From Furcasterigmium furcatum (Eukaryota; Ascomycota; Sordariomycetes; Glomerellales; Plectosphaerellaceae), in NCBI GenBank assembly GCA_001599815.1, contig BCIA01000005.1:268716-300085 (forward strand): a stretch of DNA of 31,370 bases, written 5' to 3'. This document shows positions 10,577-19,486 of the stretch, piece after piece (position 1 is the stretch's first letter; the number at the start of each line of letters is the position of its first letter). The translations under genes were made by a program, and so were the position numbers. The notes beneath the pieces were generated by a model that did not search any database, was not told the origin of the DNA, and worked only from the letters and a program-made list of their open reading frames with translations.

Positions 10577-11056
10577 AACAGTACCGGCCGAAGAAGTCAC
10601 GAACAGCTTCAAGAGACAGCAGAAAACGGTTGGAAAGATCGGCATAGCCACCGGACTGACGTTCGGAAAGGTCAACAATGTGAAGTCGGTCTGCCGGAGC
10701 GTGAGGTTGAACAGGAAGGCTGACACGCCGCACTCGTGGGAAGTTTGCGTCATCAATAATCGCAAAGGGGCTCACAACACTGCATTATCCGATCGTAGGG
10801 ACTCAGGAGCGGCCGTCTGGGACCTGCAGAGCCGAGTGCTCGGAATGGTGACCAGCGGGGTGGGGAACGAGAATGAGCTCGACACCACCTACGTGAGCAG
10901 CATCGAGAACATTCTCGCGGACTTGCGGAGGAGTGGGATCATCGTGGAGGTACTCTAGAACAGTCTAGTTATCACAGCAGTTTCATTGTTAGGCTCAATT
11001 TATCCACAGTCAAACCCGCCGCGCTTCACCTCTCTGTTGTCGACAAGGCGGTCTCA

Positions 11057-11617
11057 TCATCCAGACATCTCGAGCGAAAAGAGGATGCTTCGATGCATCA
11101 TCTCCGTGGTCGCCCGGCCGCAGTGGCATGTCCATCTCAGCTCCTCGCACATCTCCCTGAGGGCCGCTCCCCAAGACCCCATGTCATCAGCCTCTGACCT
11201 CATCTTGCGCGTCTCCCCGTCAGCCTCGTTGACCATCACGACCACCCTGATCCCGGCCTTGGCCAGGGAGCCTGTTGCTGAGATGCCTTGGTATGTAGGC
11301 TCATCGATCAGGCTGTGCTGCCGGCAGATCTGAATGAACGGGAGCCAGGCGTCCTCGAATGTCTTCTTGCCTGCCAATAGCATGGCCATGACGTCGCGGT
11401 GGTCTCGGGTGTCGCCAGTATCTTCGTTGTGCGCCGAGGACAGCCTAACGGTGTAGCGGAACTAGCGCATGAGTGTAGCATCTCGGGGATCCAGAGGATA
11501 TTGCTGTGTGGCTGTTTCTGCGCGGCTCTTCTTTGCGGGCGGTTCGGCGGGATTGTCGTCGCTTCTGCGGTGCTTCTCTCCCGTCTTGGGGCTCGCGTGT
11601 GCGCTGTGCGCTGCCAT
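11057..11617 (-). CDS. Small nuclear-looking protein with one in-frame TAG
   Basis: Read on the minus strand from ATG 11617: MAAHSAHASPKTGEKHRR, then an NLS-like PPAKKSR, then LDPRDATLMR, TAG at 11464-11462 (codon 52), then FRYTVRLSSAHNEDTGDT and a globular part (KTFEDAWLPFIQICRQHS, AGIRVVVMVNEAD) to TGA at 11057, 187 codons. The same frame continues across the TAG with plausible coding text on both sides and no other defect. ATG 11389 would give a 110-aa protein without the N-terminus. I do not recognise the family. It lies just downstream of the SNF2-like gene on the same strand. It could be a recent pseudogene or a gene whose UAG is edited to UGG. Confidence 0.55.
11456..11468 (-). other. 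In-frame TAG in a 7-nt hairpin loop (candidate editing site A11463)
   Basis: On the minus strand GCG (11468-11466) pairs with CGC (11458-11456). The loop is CUAGUUC; the A is third and follows U, as at tRNA position 34. The stem is only 3 bp. Confidence 0.45.
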
Positions 11618-11942
11618 CTGCGCGGAAAGCGATTAGCAAGACGTTACCAAACTCGGCGCTATCGAACTTGCCATGCTTACAGAGTGCCTCAGTTTACTAT
11701 ACAAAAGCAACAGCGCGCATGGGCGTCAAGAGAGTAGGGATTTCGCGTCGCGTTGCGTTGCGCTTTGACGTTGGGGTTGTTGCGATGGTAGGTATTGTTG
11801 CTAGAATCGCGGGCTTGCCCTATTGTTGTGGGAAGAGTTGCCTCAGGCCTGAGGTGACCAAGTTGACTTGACGTTGTTCTTCGGGAGGAATCTTGATGGA
11901 CGGTGTTATTCTGCATCTACCCATACACTGCCAAACTCTACA
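11618..11942. other. Intergenic stretch between SNF2-like gene and small gene
   Basis: 325 bp, presumably the SNF2-like 3' UTR and the promoter of the small minus-strand gene. It contains a run of GCGTT/GTTGCG near 11750, but nothing I can assign. Confidence 0.4.
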
Positions 11943-14870
11943 TCACGCAAGCTTCCGTTCCAGAAGCTTCTCAAAGTCGCTCGCCGACGCCCCGTACATC
12001 AACCTCTTCTCGCGGATGCTGAGCATAATCTGATCGACAACGTTATCCACGAGTCGAAAGACGTGGACCCTGTTCCTCTGGCCGGCCCGGCAGACCCTGC
12101 CGATCGCCTGCTCTTCGTCCGAGGCGAGCGAGGAAATATTGAAGATGACCATGTAGCTCGCTGCCTTGATGCCATCATAGCCCGTGCCGCCCAGCTCGAA
12201 TGTCGTGACCAGGACCTTTGTGATCCCCGCCTCCTTCACCTTGAAGAAGTCGTCCATGAGCGCGGTGCGTCTCTCGTTGGGGATGCCGCTGTGGAGGAGG
12301 GTACCCTAGACCCGACCCTTCTTGCTCTCACCATACAGTTCCACGCCGCACTGGATCAGCCAGGCCTCGCAGGGGCTCTTCGTGACGACGAAGACGTGTT
12401 TCTGCTCGTTGTTCTCTGCATCGATCGCCGCGCTGTCAATCACGCGATACAGTTCCCTCATCTTGGGCGCGGTCGGGAGAATCCTCCTCAGGATGCTGCC
12501 GAGAGTGGTTCCTGTGTCGGGGAGGTATGCTGGGCAGATAAAAGGATCGCCCGTTGTCCCGTAGCTGTTCCCCTTGAAGCGGCGCTGCAGATCCTTGGAC
12601 TTGATGGGGATGTTCTTGACTCCCTCGTCTGTCAGATCGAGGAGAGCTGGGGGCGCGCTGGCAAGGCAGAACAGATGGTTGGCGAGGCTCTGTATGCTCC
12701 TCTGGAAACTTGCCCCTGTCATGCGGTCCTGGTCCTCCAAGACCTTGTCGCGCCATTCCCGCCTCTTGATCTCCAGCTTCTCAGTGTGTTGTGCCGGGAT
12801 GCTGCACGAGATGTCAACCGTGTCCTCGCGATCGGGGCACTCGAGGGCGGGCTTGGACAGGAACTTGTCGGTAGCCTCCATCCGGAGCATGGCAGAAAAG
12901 AGCCTCTTGGCCGGATCGATGACCTCCGTCAACCATCGTTGCCTGAAATTGCCCCCGCCGTCATCGTTGCGCGCAGCCCAGAGTTTGTTCATATGGGCGT
13001 CCAGCTCCCTGAGCTCCCTTTCAATGGACAAGCCCCGTTCTTCGCTGGCCCGCGCCAGGAGCCGCAGCGCCAGCGCTGCGCCGACGAGAGAATTGCTGAA
13101 GGGCGTGCCCGTGAGGAAGAACATCCGGGGATAGTGTTTTGGGTGTCGCAGCTGGCGGAAAGACGAGAACCATTTGAACGTCGCACCTGTAGTGGCCTTG
13201 ACTCTGTGGGCCTCGTCGAAGATGATCGTGCCAACATGAAAAACGTCGCGCACCTTGAGCTTGATCTTCTCGATGCCCCCGTTGGGTCCCTTCTTCCGGC
13301 GCTGGATGACGGCGTCTCGAGTGAAGGCCGCCCCGTTGAGAGAGTTCGACTGGAGCCTGACGCTCTCAAGGGAGCAGATGCAGAGATACTGCACCTCGCG
13401 TGCATCCCCTTTCGCGGGAACGATGTCGACAAGGCGGTCGACTCCGCAGCCCGCTGCTCCTTGAGCCAGGATCTTCTGCACCCGGTTCGGCTCATCGATA
13501 ACAGAGAGGGTGGCACCATTGCTGTTCTTTCGGTCCACGCGGACGTCGCTCGGGATGATGTCTTTCCTGGCGATGAGTTCTGCTGACGATCTCATGCTGC
13601 GCAGGAAACCAGCATCGTCGATTGAAACAGGCTTGATGAACGATTCACGGATGTGCTCCTGTCTGCGCGGACACCAGACGCGGATGTCCTGTTGGAGGAA
13701 CTGCTCAGCTTCGCGCTTCCCCTGGTCGACCAGTCGCTTCATGGTCGCCCATATCGCGTTGCCTCGGGAGCCACTGAGTGACATAATGTTGTAGAGCTTC
13801 CTCGTGAGCGACCCTTTAATGCAGTAACACTCGATACCGAGGGGGTGGCCGAGCGGGCACTCGGGCTTGCCGTTCTCGTCGGTCGTGGAGACGTGCTTTG
13901 ACTCTGCGTTGTCCACTACCCAGACCTTGTTCAGGTCCACCACCCTTGGGACGACGAGCATGGCCAGCGCTACAATCGTTTTGCCCATGCCCATCTCGTG
14001 GGCGACGATGACACCCAGGCTCTCGCCCTTGCTGACCTCCACCATGCCTCACCAGACCGTGTACATCTGATACGGTCGAAGGGGGCGGTTGGTGCCGGTG
14101 ACTGTGGCGCCCTGATTGTGGTCTGTCTTGCTGCTGTCATGGCGGAAGAACTTGCACACCTGCTCCCATTCGAGAGCGGTGACGGAGTGCTTGAGGGAGG
14201 AGAGGACCGAGCCGACGTCATCGTGGGCTTCCTCCTCTAGCTCCCGTGGCTCCGGCGTCGTGAGATCGATGATGTTGGCAGACTCCTCAGCAGGGAGCTC
14301 TTCCTCGGGCGAGGGCTCCTTCTGAGGCGAGAGCGGGGGCGGGGGAGAGGGCGAGGGCGACAACTCCTTGTCCGTCTCATTGCCTTGCGTGCTGCGGTTG
14401 CCGGGCTGCGTGACATAAAAGCAGACGGATGTGAGGTAGACCCGGAGATTCTTTTCGGCCTGTGCCTCTGCGTGCGACGTCTGGAATACCTGCAGGTACT
14501 TGAGGATGCAGTGCCAGGAGCCTCTGTTGGTCAACNGGATCGAGGGGGGCGGCTTGTGCGAGTGTACGACCATTTCTCCTTCATCATGCTCGAGGACGAT
14601 GTCCACCTTCGTGCCCGGGACCACCCGAACCTGGCTGGCAAATTCAGGGCGGGTGTCGAAATGCTCGAAACGGATGATGTCTCTCTCCTTGCACCATTTG
14701 ACGAATCCATCCCAGCTGGCACCGACGCTCTACGCGGCCAGGTACGAGAGAGTCGCCGAGGATGCAGAGACCTCGTTGCCGGCATCGTCCCTGACGACGA
14801 CTCTGACGATGTGGTTGCCGAGTTGGATGGCCTTGTGGGCGTCTTCAAGCAGCGGGTCGTGGGATTCCAT
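11943..14870 (-). CDS. SNF2-family ATPase/helicase, single long frame with three in-frame stops
   Basis: From ATG 14870 (MESHDPLLEDAHKAIQ) to TGA 11943 there is one frame of 976 codons without any frameshift, interrupted by TAG at codon 47 (14732-14730), TGA at codon 274 (14051-14049) and TAG at codon 855 (12308-12306). Numbering through the stops, Walker A EMGMGKT is at about 292-298, a Cys/His-rich insert (CPLGHPLGIECYC) follows, DEAH is at 552-555, LTGTPF at 586-591, HSGIPNERR just after the second TAG, and QAIGRVCRAGQ at 921-931. These are SNF2 motifs I-VI in order, so it belongs to the Snf2/Rad54-like ATPases. In such proteins LRPYQ is usually followed by two hydrophobic or Trp residues; here the TGA directly follows TVW, where a second Trp would fit. 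One ambiguous base (N) lies at 14536. Either a young pseudogene or a gene restored at the RNA level. Confidence 0.8.
12299..12313 (-). other. In-frame TAG in an anticodon-like hairpin (candidate editing site A12307)
   Basis: Minus strand GGGU (12313-12310) pairs perfectly with ACCC (12302-12299). The 7-nt loop is CUAGGGU with A third. This is the second TAG of the SNF2-like gene. Confidence 0.55.
14716..14741 (-). other. In-frame TAG in a two-tier hairpin (candidate editing site A14731)
   Basis: Minus strand CUGGC (14741-14737) pairs with GCCAG (14720-14716), and CGC (14736-14734) pairs with GCG (14728-14726), closing loop GUAGA. A 5-nt bulge lies on the 3' side. This is the first TAG of the SNF2-like gene. 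Confidence 0.55.
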
Positions 14871-15440
14871 CGCGCTCGCTGGAAGACTTGGAATCAGGGT
14901 CGGGCTTGTCGCATGAGAAAGATCTGTGAGGCGGCAGTGAGGTCAGTGGCGATCGCGACACGGCCAAGGAGCACTCACGGTGGCTGTTGTTGGTGTTTCG
15001 GAGGCTGCCGCGCGATCTCGACGTCGTGGTGATGCTCGGAGGGCAAGTCGACAGTGGCAGAGAGCTTCTGGGAGGATCGAAAACAAGGGAAACCAATTTG
15101 CGCCTCCGGGGGGGAGGGGGGAGAAGAGAGGGGATTTGGGCGTGAGGTTGTTGGTGGGAGAGTTGAAGAAAGGATGGCGCCGGTTTGTTGTGAGAAGCTG
15201 CCTCGCCGTCTTTGAGGAAGGTGCGACAAAGCAGCAGCTGCCTCCCGCATCCACCTTGAAATCCCGCGCAACCGCCCAGGGCAACTCTTCTTCTTCTTCT
15301 TCAACCTCGGCGCGCCGTTCGTTTCTTCACCCGCCGCCTCCGTCGCCTCCGCCCAGCAACTTCGTCAGGTACAGTATCAGGCTTGTCTCCCCTGCTGCAT
15401 CGCCTTCTGACCAAGCCCTTGACCTGCAGCAACAAACACC
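14871..15440. promoter_or_regulatory. Divergent promoter between SNF2-like gene and helical gene
   Basis: 570 bp separate two head-to-head starts (ATG 14870 minus, ATG 15441 plus). A CT tract of repeated TTC at about 15286-15302 lies about 140 bp before the plus start; such pyrimidine tracts commonly precede transcription starts in filamentous fungi. A G-rich run lies near 15108-15122. No protein-coding signal is supported. Confidence 0.4.
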
Positions 15441-16249
15441 ATGGCGGACCGGGACGCAGCCCTCGAGACGGACAGTTCGTAGGATGAACTTCGTCACCCG
15501 TCGTCGCCGACCCCTGCCGACCAAGATCATACCCTCCTCGACGATTACAGGTTCCCCGACCACCCGTCCCCCGATATCCCCAGCTTGCTCCGGGACGTCC
15601 TTGCGCTTTGCGAGGGAACCGGCACGAAGGAAGAGATTCAGGAACTCCTCGCCACGATCGAGAAGTGTGTCCGGCATCTGGGCGTGGATGGCCATCATGA
15701 CGAAATGAGGGACTTCCACTCTGCTGTTTGGAAGCTGTTCGACAAGGTCAAAATGCTGGACTCTCGCCGCGACCAAGCCGGCGACCTCCTTCGAGACATC
15801 CGAAAGCAGATCGTCGGCCTCGACACGTCGGTCCGCAATATCAAGGACCACCATGTCCGCCACAAGAAGCAGTCGATCCTGCTCGAGGCCGTCGTCCTGG
15901 CCCGCCCCGAGGTCGATTGGAACCACGAGAGTATGTCCTGACCCCCGGCATTGCATGCCACGCTGACTCTTGTCTGTCCAGAGATATCCGAGAATTTCCG
16001 CAAGATCCTGCAGAGCGACTACAGCCCTTTCCCTTCGCCAGCCGAGTCTGCCGGTCGCATTATCGGTGGCCCGACTGAGCCTCGTGGCGCGCGCGTTGCC
16101 CATGGACCTCCTGCTCCCAAGCGCCGCCGAGTTTCCACCGCCATCACCCCGGAGGTGAGTATCCGCCCCAGCTGGCCTTGTGAGCGCTGCTGACCTCCCA
16201 CTAGCATGTCGTTGAGCCGGCTTCTGATGATGAGCTTGAGGAGATCTAG
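15441..16249 (+). CDS. Conserved-looking helical protein with basic C-terminus, 3-4 exons, early in-frame TAG
   Basis: ATG 15441 in ACACCATGG. Exons 15441-15930, 15982-16154 and 16205-16249; introns carry GTATGT...CAG and GTGAGT...TAG with CTGAC branch sites. The protein is about 235 aa, largely helical (IQELLATIEKCVRHLG, AVWKLFDKVKMLDSRRDQAG), with an NLS-like PKRRRV and an acidic end DDELEEI. Codon 14 is TAG (15480-15482) after LETDSS; the same frame continues as DELRHPSSPTPADQDH. Alternatively GTAGGA at 15479 to TACAG at 15550 is a 72-bp in-frame intron that removes the TAG. The text inside that stretch reads like protein, so I slightly favour exon. No family recognised. The stop is TAG. 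Confidence 0.7.
15467..15495 (+). other. In-frame TAG in an anticodon-like hairpin (candidate editing site A15481)
   Basis: AGUUC (15474-15478) pairs perfectly with GAACU (15486-15490). The 7-nt loop is GUAGGAU with A third after U. An outer helix GACG (15467-15470) with CGUC (15492-15495) extends it. This is the best hairpin of the set. Confidence 0.55.
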
Positions 16250-16406
16250 CCGTCTGCCATCGTGTGAGTGTTGTCAGGGCACTGGTATTACCTTTGAGGC
16301 TGTGGCATCGCAGGCCTTGTGCAACCACCTCAGTTCAAGATAGATTCCATAATGCACCCAATGCCCCGCCCAGACCCTCGCGACGCGATCAAGCGCGCTG
16401 TCACGT

Positions 16407-16438
16407 GCAGGCTGGCTGATTAGCAGGCTGGCTGATTA
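16407..16438 (+). repeat. 16-bp perfect tandem duplication
   Basis: GCAGGCTGGCTGATTA occurs at 16407-16422 and again at 16423-16438, directly before the CRE-like TTACGTCA. Confidence 0.9.
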
Positions 16439-16472
16439 CGTCATCTTCGCCTTCAAGCCTTCCGACTCAACT

Positions 16473-16514
16473 CCCCAACTCCCTCAACTCCCTCAGCTCC
16501 CTCAGCTCCCTCCA
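16473..16514 (+). repeat. 9-bp CTCARCTCC minisatellite
   Basis: Consecutive units of CTCAACTCC, CTCAGCTCC and CTCAGCTCC with partial units at both ends, giving a pyrimidine-rich strand about 175-215 bp before the start codon at 16688. Confidence 0.75.
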
Positions 16515-16687
16515 ACAGCCTCTAACTCCAATTCCGATCCTCAGGTTGCCAGGCTGCACCGTTCACGGTGGCTATTCGCCTTCCGGCTGTATCTCCTCCG
16601 CCGTTTGCCCCCTTCTCTTCTCGCGCAGATTCCTTCCACCCTCGCCCGTCCACCCCGCCCGTTCATCCTGGCCCGTCCATCCTCGCC

Positions 16688-17827
16688 ATGGAAGCACTCG
16701 GCGACCTCGGCGGCCTCAATGGCCTCAGCCCGGCGTGCGTGGCAGTCTAGTCGACTCCCGAGCTCGTCGGCCACGACACCCACCCGCTACACCCTGGCAA
16801 AACCCTCGTCCACATCCTCGTTGACGCCGCGGCCGCCCTCCCCGAGTCCGATCACCTGGGCCTGGACTTTTCGCATCAGAATCGAGCCCGCAACCGCGAT
16901 GCCATGACGCGGAATCTTGGTCAGCTCCGCCTCCTCGTGCAGCATTTGATCTTGCTGGGTGTCGACCCCATGCACAAGGCCGGAGGCACGACCGCCCTGC
17001 ATGCTGCCATGGCCCTCTGTTGGTCCGAGTTTGGAGCCGTCATCGATGCTCTCCTCCTGACCCCCTGCGGAGCCACAGGTGCGCTGGCCAATCCTTGCGA
17101 ACTCGACGATCACGGCTTGACTCCCCTCCGCGTCGCCATGACCAAGTTTTCACCAGCTGCCGGTGCCACACGGTTCTGGTCGCACCGTGGAGGGCCGCTC
17201 TCGCTCAGCAGCAGCCAGGATACCGGACGGTGCTCGCCTGGCCTGCAGTCCCTGATTGCGGCAACAAACAGGGCAGGCGGTCTTTTGATGTCCGGCGCCC
17301 CCTCTGCTGGTCCACGCACCAAGCCATTCCAGTCAATTATCCTGCCGCCAGTTCCTCATGTCGCCGGAACGCCCTCTTTCCTCGTCGCCTCGATCCGTTC
17401 TGGCCGGTCCAGGCCCGTCCGCAACTCTAGGCCGTTCCTCCTACAGCCACGCGGCCAGGGCTCGGCCAAGGTGCTTCTTCCTCAGCCTACCGGCCATACC
17501 CCCTTGCCACTGGCACTTCACAGTATCAGAATCGACCATTTCGAGAGGGAGACCATCATCTTCCCCCAGGACTTGACGGGCAGTGCTGTGATCATCCGCG
17601 GCATCCAGCACAGGAGATCCTTGGATGATGCCAACAAGCGGTCGCGCTGGGTGGTGGACTTTGTCGACAACAACACCATGCTTGCTTTTCTGCACTATAT
17701 CGTCCCCATGTCCAAATCTGCCGTACCGCGAGCCAAGTAAGTCTGAGCAGGTGCCGCCTTTCATTGCCGCGCTGACGAGCATCTCAGGTCAACGTTTCGT
17801 CGTCTCGCCGGCACCGGCGGCCCGTGA
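16688..17827 (+). CDS. Ankyrin-like protein, 2 exons, in-frame TAG at codon 21
   Basis: ATG 16688 in CGCCATGG. Exons 16688-17736 and 17788-17827. The intron has donor GTAAGT, branch GCTGAC and acceptor CTCAG; splicing ends the protein in AKSTFRRLAGTGGP. 363 codons including the stop. After MEALGDLGGLNGLSPACVAV comes TAG 16748-16750, then the same frame continues STPELVGHDTHPLHPGKTLV. Ankyrin-like helices follow: LVQHLILLGVDPMHKAGGTT, TALHAAMAL, then DDHGLTPLRVAMTKF. Without readthrough or recoding, translation would have to begin at ATG 16904. I rate ankyrin-repeat membership as likely, function unknown. Confidence 0.65.
16744..16756 (+). other. In-frame TAG in a hairpin loop (candidate editing site A16749)
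   Basis: AGUC (16744-16747) pairs with GACU (16753-16756), loop UAGUC. If the closing C-G opens, the loop is 7 nt (CUAGUCG) with A third. Confidence 0.5.
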
Positions 17828-18158
17828 TGGAGACAGTATGGTCAAATTGCTCTTCTTCTGTTCGGCCCGGCTGTGTGTCTCTTGTCGCGCCAAAAGAATG
17901 TCTCAGATTGCTGCACCAAGCCTGTTGTTCGAGTTCTACCGACAACGATCCTAACAACCGGCACTGTTGTCGAATGGTAGCGGCCGCGATGGTAGCGACG
18001 CGGAGGGACTGGAGATGAGTTGCTGATGATGTGGTGTCACAGTGGTCGTCGAGCAGAGGTCCACTTGAAATAATACAGAGCATGTTGAACAGGTGTGATC
18101 TTGTCCTTGTGAAAACCTAGCCCTCCAGACCTGTTACAGTTCCTCCAACCGCCGCAGA
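17828..18158. other. Tail-to-tail intergenic stretch
   Basis: About 330 bp between converging genes. AATAATAC-like A/T patches near 18070 could serve 3'-end formation; nothing else is seen. Confidence 0.4.
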
Positions 18159-18887
18159 CTAACCCGAATTACCATCACCACGTGGAGAGCCATGGAGCCG
18201 ACTGTCGATGTAGAAATCGACAAAGCTGAACACAGCCGGCAGAGTCTGGTCCACAGCATCCTGCCTGGCCGGGTGCCTCATCCTCGCTTCAGTGACCGGG
18301 TCGGCCTTGATCAAGGCCTTGAGGAAGAGTTTGCTGGCACGAACTGTTGCAAAGGCGATCGCGACGTCGAATTCGACGTTGCCATCAAAAATGCCGCAGC
18401 TCCTCATAGTGTAATCGATGATGTGGTCGAGGGTCTCAGCCTCGGTCAACAGACGGGTCTCCGGGACGCTGACACGGTTGTTGTTCGGGGCGTCATCGTC
18501 GAGAATCTCACAGACGTGCGCGTCAATCTCAGCCTGGGTGCTGAAGAGCTTGAAGTAGAGGGTAGGGTCGATAGCTTCGTGCGTGATGGGGGGACAGACG
18601 CCGTGGCGGTCGCGACTCTTGACCAGGAGGACGTCCGCGTCCACGGTCACTTGCCTGCTCAATGGTACGGGCCTCGATTCCTAATCGACCTGTCGTATCT
18701 CGCGGGCCACACGACCATCCTGACGCATGTAGGCGATGACAATTGGCTTGCCGGTGTTGCTGCCGGCGGCACAGGCGGGCCAGCCGAGGAAGCAGACAAC
18801 CTGGTGGCCGAGGCCTTGGAGGTCGCGCCCACTCAACGGCCGAATCCTGAAGCACTTGGGGGCGAAGTTAGTGGCGCGTACTCGCAT
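18159..18887 (-). CDS. Hypothetical protein with one in-frame TAG (codon 69)
   Basis: Minus-strand frame from ATG 18887 (MRVRATNFAPKCFRIRPL) through GKPIVIAYMRQDGRVAREIR, QVD, TAG at 18683-18681, then ESRPVPLSRQVTVDADVLLV, an acidic middle (EILDDDAPNNN) and HIIDYTMRSCGIFDGN to a terminal TAG at 18159. 243 codons with no frameshift. The text on either side of the stop is continuous and the frame is far longer after it, as expected for a single nonsense change. The start is uncertain because the frame stays open a little upstream without an ATG. I recognise no domain. The gene converges on the ankyrin-like gene and diverges from the F-box gene. Confidence 0.6.
18674..18688 (-). other. In-frame TAG in a 5-bp hairpin (candidate editing site A18682)
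   Basis: Minus strand UCGAU (18688-18684) pairs perfectly with AUCGA (18678-18674) around loop UAGGA. Opening the last pair gives a 7-nt loop UUAGGAA with A third. Confidence 0.55.
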
Positions 18888-19486
18888 GAGGGTAGGAGAC
18901 TTGCGTCGGGAGGGCCGGGTTGAGCCATGTTGTAGGTACGCAGAGGCGAGACGAAACTCGAAGCTTCTTGACGCGAGACGGCGAGAGCGGGCAGATCGAG
19001 TTTGCGCGAGGACGTTGGGCTAAAGGAAAGGCCTGAGGAGAGAAAACGCGCGGAAGGTTCGCTGCGCAACAGCTGTGCAGACCACTCCAGCCATGCCCTG
19101 TTGAAGGGCGATGGCATCCTTCGTGCTCTACTCATTTCCCATGATACCAGTCAAAGCGGCGGCCCCAGATCGCGGCCTCCGAGCTTCTGAAATCCATCAA
19201 GGTCGAGAGGAAGAAGAGGTCGTGAGATTGCAAGCAGAGACCGTGGTCGAGGTTCGTGGTGATGTACGGTAGCTTAGGTAATCACTTACCTTAGGTAATG
19301 AGGCTGCGTGCCTTCCAGGCAACAGATTCCTCGTGGAAACAAACAACTTCGGAACTCTCCTCCCATTCCACTTCTTCTTCTTCTTCTCTCATCAACTCCT
19401 CGCACCCAAAGGTCCTTGCACATCTGTAAGCAGCACTATCCGTCTGACATTTTAGCGAGCTGACTCTTTCGATACAGGCGCCCACC
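18888..19486. promoter_or_regulatory. Divergent promoter between hypothetical gene and F-box gene
   Basis: 600 bp between head-to-head starts. CTTAGGTAAT occurs twice (19273-19282 and 19290-19299) with an inverted CTTACC between, forming a near-palindrome. A TTC-rich pyrimidine tract at 19371-19388 lies about 100 bp before ATG 19487. No coding signal. Confidence 0.45.

Larger units (their letters stand above)
9410..10958 (+). pseudogene. Fungal trypsin-like serine peptidase, frameshifted and with two in-frame TAGs
   Basis: The N-terminal part from ATG 9410 (PLSDNQRKLAYGGLPSRPIL, GPRYIDSDAR) is in frame 2. After about 9575 the protein continues in frame 0 (DKLPVVLLITISPDST), so there is a frameshift or small deletion. 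In frame 0 a TAG at 9651-9653 precedes CKSTLNLYEIDDVEVEMKAS and a second TAG at 10569-10571 falls in the linker before VGKIGIATGLTFGKVNNV. All three catalytic regions remain: His in TCRHVVF, Asp in RDYALVMLD, Ser in RDSGAAVWD followed by VLGMVTSG. This order matches a fungal family of trypsin-fold proteins of unknown substrate. The terminal codon is also TAG. The frameshift argues that the gene is truly broken even if the TAGs were recoded. Confidence 0.75.
16250..16687. promoter_or_regulatory. Promoter region of the ankyrin-like gene
   Basis: 438 bp containing an E-box CACGTG at about 16402-16407, a perfect 16-bp tandem duplication (16407-16438), a CRE/ATF-type TTACGTCA at 16435-16442, and a minisatellite of CTCAACTCC/CTCAGCTCC units at about 16473-16514. 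These are sequence matches only; factor binding is not shown. Confidence 0.5.

Noticed and set aside
11868..13586. Long open frame on the plus strand opposite the SNF2-like gene
   Set aside because: It is the mirror of a GC-rich coding strand; the minus strand carries all SNF2 motifs.
14040..14060. Intron removing the TGA in the SNF2-like gene
   Set aside because: The GTGAGG donor is present, but nearby acceptors give about 21 bp or would delete the Walker A region.
14536..14536. Ambiguous base N as a sign of a collapsed repeat
   Set aside because: A single N in an otherwise continuous frame; simple low-quality or mixed base is enough.
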